37,568 bases of DNA. It comes from Elusimicrobiota bacterium. GTDB taxonomy: Bacteria; Elusimicrobiota; UBA5214; JBBAAG01. This document shows positions 28,001 to 37,000 of this stretch, piece after piece (within the stretch, counting starts at the first letter, position 1; the number at the start of each line of letters is the position of its first letter). The stretch lies in contig JBBAAG010000024.1 in the NCBI GenBank assembly GCA_041658405.1, forward strand, positions 1 through 37,568, written 5' to 3'. The notes under the pieces are model-generated. The model had not been told where the DNA came from. It searched no databases and was given only the letters and a program-made list of their open reading frames with translations. The translations under genes were made by a program, and so were the position numbers.

Positions 28001-31000
28001 CACCGGCGGATGGTAAGTGGCAGAATATTAGGTTGAAAGTGTTGGAGGTTTATAATACATGGTACTGGCAAGGGCTCGCGGGATGGGATACGCCGGAACG
28101 GTGGACATCCTCGGGTGAGAGCGATAATGATACTAATTACCGTCTATACACAACCTCCTGGGCGTATGCTAATATAACCTGGAATTCGGGGTATAAATAT
28201 AGAGTTAAACAAATTGCGGTTGATAAAGCTTCTAATGTTGAGACAGAAGGGTCGTGGTATGAGTTCTTGTACGATATTGAAGCTCCGACATCGACGGTAA
28301 ATTTACCCACAACGGATGATAGGTTGAACTATACTCAGTTGTCGCAGATAACCGGAACAGCGCGGGATTTCACTGCACGTGAATGGGTGTCTGTTGTTTC
28401 TACAGCGATAGCACAGAATGATGGTGTTAATATCGCATTCAAGGCTGCGTCTGGATTCTATCAGGGCGGCGGGGACTGGACAAAAGCTACCCACGAGTGG
28501 TATACCACAAATTATGATTCTACAACCTATCTTTGGACAAGACTGACTAATACGGTTGGGACTTTTATTAATAACACAACCCCTGCGGATGGTACCTACC
28601 AGATTATTGCACGGGCAAAGGATAATGCAGGGAATTATGAGGTTAACTATAATACCCGGACATTTATCTGGGATAATACCGCGCCAACGTCGTTCACTAA
28701 TTATCCGTCTAGCGGGAGTTATATTGATTCGTTCACTAATCTAATTGAAGGAACGTGTAGCGATGCGTTGGCTGGGATGCGGGAAATAAAAGTGTATTTC
28801 TACTATAGCGATGAGGGAACTGATTATTATTATACGGGTTCCACTTGGACGACAGATGTGCATTTCCGTACGGTGTCTAAAAACAAAGAAACCGGTACGA
28901 TATCGTGGTCGCTTGCTGTATCTAGCGGTTTAGTTGATGGTGAGTATTACGCGGTGAAATCAGTTGCGCTTGACTGGCCCAATAATACGGAAACATCGCC
29001 AAAAACTATTTATTTCACCAGCGATAAAAGTTATGCTACGGTGAATACCACATATCCTGTTACAACAGAATATTATGGTGGTAGTTCAAAACAGGTGAAC
29101 GTGATTGCGGGTACGGCAACCGATACAACATCGGGAATAAATCGCGTTAATATTCGTATACGTGAAGGATCGAATTATTGGGATGGCGATTCGTGGGAAG
29201 TAAACCCGTCAACCTGGATGATCTGCGTAGGGTCGGGGACGGGAACTGTTGCGTGGTATTATAACACACAGATACCTACGTGGGAAAGCGGAAAGAAGTA
29301 TTATATTAACTCCCGGGCGTATGATAATTCGATAACCGGGAATTTGTCGCCGGCTACAACAATAGAGTTTACATATGATACGCAATATCCCACAGCTGCA
29401 GTTACAACACCAAATCTTTATTATGAACGGGTTCTAACAACAATTTCTGGGACGGCAAAAGATTTGGGTGATTCCGCTAATAACTCTGGGTTTAATTCGC
29501 TTCAAGTGTTGATACAAAAGAATCCGCCTGCCGCTGCGTATTGGAACGGCACGAATTTTGATGAAAACAATCCTGATAGCGCATGGCAAACTGTCAGCGG
29601 GTTGAATTATGCGGTGGGTAACACGTCGGTTAATCCGTCGACATATACCAACGTACCAAACTGGTCAACAGAAGGGTCTGGCCCGTATTTAGTACGCATG
29701 CGCGCAACTGACCGCGCGGGTAATACGTCGGCAAATATATTGATATCCTCATTTACTTTTGTTTTTGATAATACTGTTGCCGAGTCTACTGTGACCTATC
29801 CCGCAAATAATGTCGCGTACCAGTCGCTCGTAACAATTTCAGGTACTATGTATGAAGGTGTGTCAGGGATCAACTATATACAAATCGCAATTGCAAACCA
29901 AATAGGTAATTTCTGGGATGGCAGCGGGTATAATTCTGAGTCATCTTCGTGGAACTATGTTACTGTCTATCAGGATTCGTGGACATACACAAACACGAAT
30001 CTGTATTCTACGCCGGGGAATAACACGTATAACGTGCATGTAAGAGCCGTGGATAACGCTGGGAATTCTCAGTCAGACCCTTCTGATTTTCTGGCAGTCG
30101 GTAGGCCGTACAGAGTTGACTATTCTTCACCAACATCAGCGGTGACATCAATAACAGCAGGGACGACAAGTTATTATCAGGGCGGGGTTGTGACAATCGC
30201 AGGTGATGCGTCGGATACTGCAGGCGGTGCGATTGGGACACTTAGTGTTAAGATCAGGATTAAGAGAAGTAATCAGGATTATTATAACGGTTTAGGTGGG
30301 TGGGATCAGAATGCGCCATCAATCGATTTTCCAATACCTTCGTCTAATGGTACTAGCTGGTCAACCAGCGGTGACTTATCCGGGATTTTTGAGGATGGAT
30401 ATCTATACGAAGTTCAATCCCGCGCAAAGGATGCGTCCAGCCCTCAGAACGTGCAGGTAGTGTATTCAACATCAACATTTATCATAGACAAGTCGTCACC
30501 GACTGCAACTGTAGAAATGCCCACGGCTACAGCGAGAAATTATAAGTTGTTTACCGATTTATATGGTAATTTAGCTGAAACATTTGTGTCGCAAACAAGA
30601 TGCTATGTGTCAAGCGTTACTACAACACAAATATCGGTAAAACAGCATGCCGGGGTAAATTATAGTGAAGATAAGTATTTCCGTACAAGTGATAATACGT
30701 TCCAGGCAACGACAGAGTATTTGAATACTGCATATACTTGGACATCTTCGTGGACATACACGATGTCGAACTCGTACTGGGTGGATAATACAAGTTATAG
30801 CGTTAGAGTAAAAGTGTTTGACCGCGCGGGTAATTATGTTTTTAGTAACAGTACATACTTTGTGTTTGATACGTCTGCGCCGCTGTCGATGACAAATTTG
30901 CCGATTGAAAACACTGCGGATACTCCGTATGAGTCGTTGCCTACTATCTCTGGTACGGCAAAGGATCTTGTCGCAGGTGAGCTTGCTAAAATGGATTTCT

Positions 31001-34000
31001 TGCAGATAACGTTGGAAAAAGTGCCGGGAAGCGGTGTGTTCTGGACGGGTTCTACCTGGGGTTCAGAGACTAAATTGAGCACTACTCTTAATGGGACAGT
31101 TGGTGTTACGACGTGGACATTTAGTACATCGGGAGTTTTGTGGTCAGGTGCATTGACGCAGTATCGTGTGAAATCGTATGCGTTTGACCTGGCGGGAAGT
31201 ACACAGACAACGTTTATGGTACGCGATTTTTATTATCGCCCTCCGCCGCCAAAGACGGTTGCTACTTCTGCAGTTGAGGGGCGGTACTATAAGCTTAATA
31301 ACCCGGATAGCGTGTCCGGTAGCCAGGAAAATTGTTCAAAAGTTGAAATAGCAATTCTTAGGAATGACGGGGCATATAAAGATTATTATTATCAAAACGT
31401 TCCTGGAGATTACTGGGTTAATTCGTCGTCGTGGCATGTAGTTGGGATTACAGGGGGGACGTGGAGTTTAGATAATCCGGATAGTATATGGTCTGCGTTG
31501 TCAGGGTCATCAGTAACTTTTAAGTCACGGGGGACGTCGGTATATGACGAGTCGTTGGTTGAAACACTTGAAGTTTCTCCTAATGTGGCTGTTAATATAT
31601 GGTTTGATTATGTTAATCCGGATTCTGTTATTAATTTACCGGTAAACGGGGATCAACGGAAGTCGTTGTTGACAATTTCAGGTACCGCAAATGATACCGG
31701 TGCGATGATTCGCGAAGTGAAGGTTAGAATTTCTAGCGGGAGTACGGATTGGGATGGGCAAAACCAGGTGTGGACTGATCAGTCTTTACCGAAATGGAGT
31801 ACCACGACTCTTACAGGGGCAGGGCAAACAAGGACGTGGTATATCGTTATGCCGGATACCGCGTGGAGTGATTCTATTGAGTATACAATTCTTTCACGTG
31901 CGGAAGATAATGTGTATCCTCTGCCAGGTAATCAACAGGGGAATGGTGCTGGCGGGACAAGTGTAGATTTTACTTATGATATTATTGCACCAACTGCTAC
32001 TATTGTTGTGCCGGTAACGTCCGGGGAGTATACTGGGTTGGTTACAATCAGTGGTGATTACGAGGATAAGTCACCGGGGGAAAAGCAGAGTGTTGAGATC
32101 GCAATCCAGGACCTTACCGAAGGCGGGTATTATGACGGTGCGGGTGGTTGGGCTGGGATCGTGTGGATTTCCACAACCACGCAGTCAAGTGAGTTTAAGT
32201 TATGGGCGGATAGTTGGACATATGCAGATACTCAAATTACGTGGACGAGCGGGAAAAAGTATTTGGTGATCGCTAAATCACGTGACCGCGCGTGGAACTG
32301 GCAGACAATATTTGTTAGCGGGACTTCTTCTAACACATTTACTATTGATAATACAGGGCCTGAAACTTTGGTTACGCTTCCTTCTAGTGGCAGTAACTTT
32401 AATTCTTTAACCTTCATTAGCGGTACTGCTGCGGATAAGCCTAATTCCGGTGCTAATAACAACAATGTCGGGATGAACGTCAGTGGGTGGGTGAAGCTTA
32501 CAATTGAAAATGTTACTGATAGTAAATATTATGATGGTTCTAATTTTGGTAGTACTGAAGTTTCAACCCGTACTGCTTATGCATTAAATGCAAATTTAAC
32601 TGAGTGGCGTTATCCTGAAACTGGTAACCTTAACTGGGTAAGTGATAAACAGTATAGTGTACGTACATGGTCCGCGGATGACGTCGGGAACGAAGAAGAC
32701 GCGAGTGTTAAGTACACACTGTACTATGACACAACCCCGCCGGTAAGCCGGGTAACGACGCCAGGAGACGGCACAACGCAGAAGGTCCTTACGGTGATAG
32801 GCGGCACGGCGAACGGATATTATACAGGGTTAAGCAAAGTAGAGGTCAAGGTCTCAAGCTATAACGGCACCTCGGATGTCTACACGTGGACGGGTTCAAG
32901 CTGGAGCCCGAACGTTCACTGGGTGGACTGTGCCAACGATACCAGCGGTATAGGCAACGCAACGGTTAACTGGACATATGGCGGGATAAGCTGGAACGAC
33001 GGCGCGCGCTACCGTATAATCAGCCGCGGGTACGATAACGCAGGCAATTACGATATAGTCTTAAGCACGGTAGTTTTCTGGTACGACACAAGCGCACCGG
33101 TCTCAAGGCTGACGGTCCCTGGAGAAAGCGGTACAGGCTATTACGGCCCTGCGAACACGCTCCTGACGCTCAGCGGCACAAGTGCGGATAACTTAAGCGG
33201 CGTGGATAAAGTATATACGCGTATCTATAACGAAACGGATAACAGCTACTATCACCCTGGGAGTACGAGCTGGGAAGTAGGTGTAAGCAGCTGGCTGGTG
33301 AGCGTAGATACGGACCCGTGGAAACACGCGAGCCCGTCCTACAGCGACAAAAAGGTTTATAAGATCTACAGCCGTGCGGTAGACTGGGCTGGCAACTTAG
33401 GCGAATGGACCACAGGAACGTTTAGATGGGACGAGACCTTACCGAAATCATGGCTTACGTCCCCGAGCACGCATTACCACAACACATTAAGCCAGCTGGC
33501 TGGAACGTCCTCGGATGCTGAGACCAACGCCAGCGGGCTGGACATAGAACAGCTAGCGATCCAGGACGTAGGCGACAGCGGGCTGTGGTGGAAACCCGAC
33601 ACACCGAACTACGGCTTTACGCAGAATGACACCTACTACTTTACGGTAAGCAACACAGGCGGCAACTGGAGCCACCAGGTGAGCACCCCGACGTGGGTGA
33701 CGAACACGAGATACCTTGTGAAGACCAGGACGCGCGACCGCAGCTTAAACATCTCAACGGAAAGCGTTCTTGAATGCACATTCATGTATGACACGAGCCT
33801 GCCCACGAGCACGGTAACTGACCCTGACTTAAGCAACGAAAAGAGTTTAGCCAGTATCTCAGGCACGGGAGCGGACACACCCGGGGAAGTAAGCGAAGTA
33901 AGCGTGAGGATAAAGGATGCGGATATCGGGTGGTGGTGGGACAATACAGCGGGCCAGTGGAAAGCAGAAGGAAGTTCAGAAGGGCAGATCCTGCCGGAAG

Positions 34001-37000
34001 GCGCGTGGTTCACCTATCCGTTGATGAACACCTCGGGCAACTGGAGCGCGTGGAGCGCGACATTCACCTGGACACTGGGCAAGCAATACCAGGTAATGAG
34101 CCGGGGCAGGGATAAATCCGGGAATTATCAGGTAATCTACAGTACCAGCCCGCAGTTCAGGTATGACAACGTAGCTCCGGAGAGTTACGTCATAAGCCCT
34201 TCCAACGGCGGGTACATAAGGAGCTTAAGCACGATAACTGGCACATCAAAGGACGCGGGCCTAGGCGGCAGCGGAGTCAACGCGGTATATATCGGAGTGA
34301 GGAACAACGCGCTGGGCAGCTGGTGGAACGGCACGGGCGGGAGCATAGAGAGCGACAACTTCAACCAGAGCGCTCCTCCAGTATATTACATAACAATAAC
34401 GCCCACGGGCGGAGAACCCAAGAGCTGGGAATACACGTCACTGACAAAAACCAGCGGCGACTTAAAGAGCGGCACGAGTTACTATATCACAGTAAGGTCG
34501 CGTGACACAGCGCTGAACACGGAAGATTTCTATAGTATCCGCGGCAGCACATTCATATTTGACGACACAGCGCCGGAGAGCCGTATGGCCTTACCCTCAA
34601 GCACAATGACATACGTAAACTACCTTCCTACGGTAAGCGGCACAGGCGCGGACATAACAGGCACGCGAGCGTTAAAGAGCGGCGTCAGCGCGGTGAATAT
34701 AACGTTCAAGGACACGACCTCAGGAGCAAGTGAAGAGAACAAATGGTGGGAGAACGGCGTTAGCGGCGGGTGGACAGCAACGCAAGCCAGCACATGGACA
34801 GCCAAGACCGCAGACGGCTGGGCGGTCTGGACGAGCACGTATGTTAATGACTGGAAAGACGGTCATAGTTATGAACTAAAATACTGGAGTGCAGACAGTG
34901 CGCTGCCGGTCCCCGGGAATGAAGAAAGCGTCAATACCAGGACATTCACATATGACATCACGATTCCAACGGCATCGATAATCTTACCGGTGACCGCCGG
35001 GTATTACGGCGGGCCTGGCAAAGTCCTTGGCAACATCACAGGTACGGCAGTTGACAGTATCTCAAAGGTCAGCCGAGTGGAAGTAGCTCTGCAGGAAGCC
35101 TGGGGCAGCGGTATGTGGTACAACGGCACGAGCACGTTCAGTGCAACTGGTGTTGTATGGAGCACCGCGGAAGTAACGGGCAGCGGAGTGGTGAAGAACT
35201 GGACGTACATAACCCCCGCGCTGATAGACCAGACGAGCTACTGGGTAAAGGTAAGGGCAGTGGATACCGCGGGTAATACGCAGGACTGGACGACAGAAGG
35301 CACGAGCGAGAACCTTTTTATGTACGATGTGAGCCTACCCACGAGCGTGGTGAGCGTCCCGGTAACGGGCGGGCATTACAATACATTGAGTTCAATAACC
35401 GGCACCGCGAAAGACGGCATCGGCATAGCAGCCAACATGGTGGAATTCGGCATCCGTGAATACCCTGGGGGCCCGTGGTGGAACGGAAGCACGTTCACCG
35501 TGGTCTTAAGCACAACGCACTGGGTGAGAGCTAACAACGCAGCCTCAGGAGCGTACCAGGGGATAACCTGGAGCAGCGGCACGCTGGTCTTCCAGAGCGA
35601 CCGCGAATACTTGATGAGGACCCACGCGATCGACATGGCCGGCAACATAGGCCTGGCGAGCGCGGATGTATTGGTAGTCTATGACATAACCTCGCCCACA
35701 GCGACGATTGTTATCCCTGCCGAAGGCGGGGAGTACAGCGGAATAACGACGCTCAGCGGCACGTATGATGATCTAACCCCCGGGCAGAAACAGAGCGTTG
35801 AGTTCTATATATACGACATGGTAGACAGCGTGTATTACAACGGCACCGGCGGCTGGGGTGCGCAGGTATGGCTTAGCACGACAAGCGAACCCAGCGACTT
35901 CAAATTATGGGCGGACAGCTGGACGTATGCGGACAGCCAGCTTACGTGGTCCAGCGGCAAGACATATTTAATGGTAGCGAAGTCAAGGGATAAAGCGTGG
36001 AACTGGCAGAGCGTATATGCAGAAGGCACCTCGTCGAACACGTTTGTCATAGACACAAGCGATCCTGAGACATACGTCACGCATCCAGCGCAGTACATCA
36101 ACACGTCTGCATATATCAGCGGCACAGCAGCGGACAACCCCGCGGGGACGAACGTGGGGCTTAACTCAACGGGCTGGATAAAATTAACGATCCAGGCGAC
36201 GGACGACTCGAAGTACTATACAGGCACGGGCTTTACGTCAGTTGACGTAACGACGCTAACGGCAACGGGCCTGAACGCGAATTTAACAGAATGGCGTTAT
36301 CCCGACAGCGGCAACGTAAGCTGGGCGAGTGACAGGGGTTACCAGATAAGGGTGTGGGGCAAAGACGATGTGGACAACGAAGAAGACGCGAGTGTTAAGT
36401 ACACACTGTACTATGACACAACCCCGCCGGTAAGCCGGGTAACGACGCCAGGAGACGGCACAACGCAGAAGACCTTGACGGTGATAGGCGGCACGGCGAA
36501 CGGATATTATACAGGGTTAAGCAAAGTAGAGGTCAAGGTCTCAAGCTATAACGGCACCTCGGATGTCTACACGTGGACGGGTTCAAGCTGGAGCCCGAAC
36601 GTTCACTGGGTGGACTGTGCCAACGATACCAGCGGTATAGGCAACGCAACGGTTAACTGGACATATGGCGGGATAAGCTGGAACGACGGCGCGCGCTACC
36701 GTATAATCAGCCGCGGGTACGATAACGCAGGCAATTACGATATAGTCTTAAGCACGGTAGTTTTCTGGTACGACACAAGCGCACCGGTCTCAAGGCTGAC
36801 GGTCCCTGGAGAAAGCGGTACAGGCTATTACGGCCCTGCGAACACGCTCCTGACGCTCAGCGGCACAAGTGCGGATAACTTAAGCGGCGTGGATAAAGTA
36901 TATACGCGTATCTATAACGAAACGGATAACAGCTACTATCACCCTGGGAGTACGAGCTGGGAAGTAGGTGTAAGCAGCTGGCTGGTGAGCGTAGATACGG

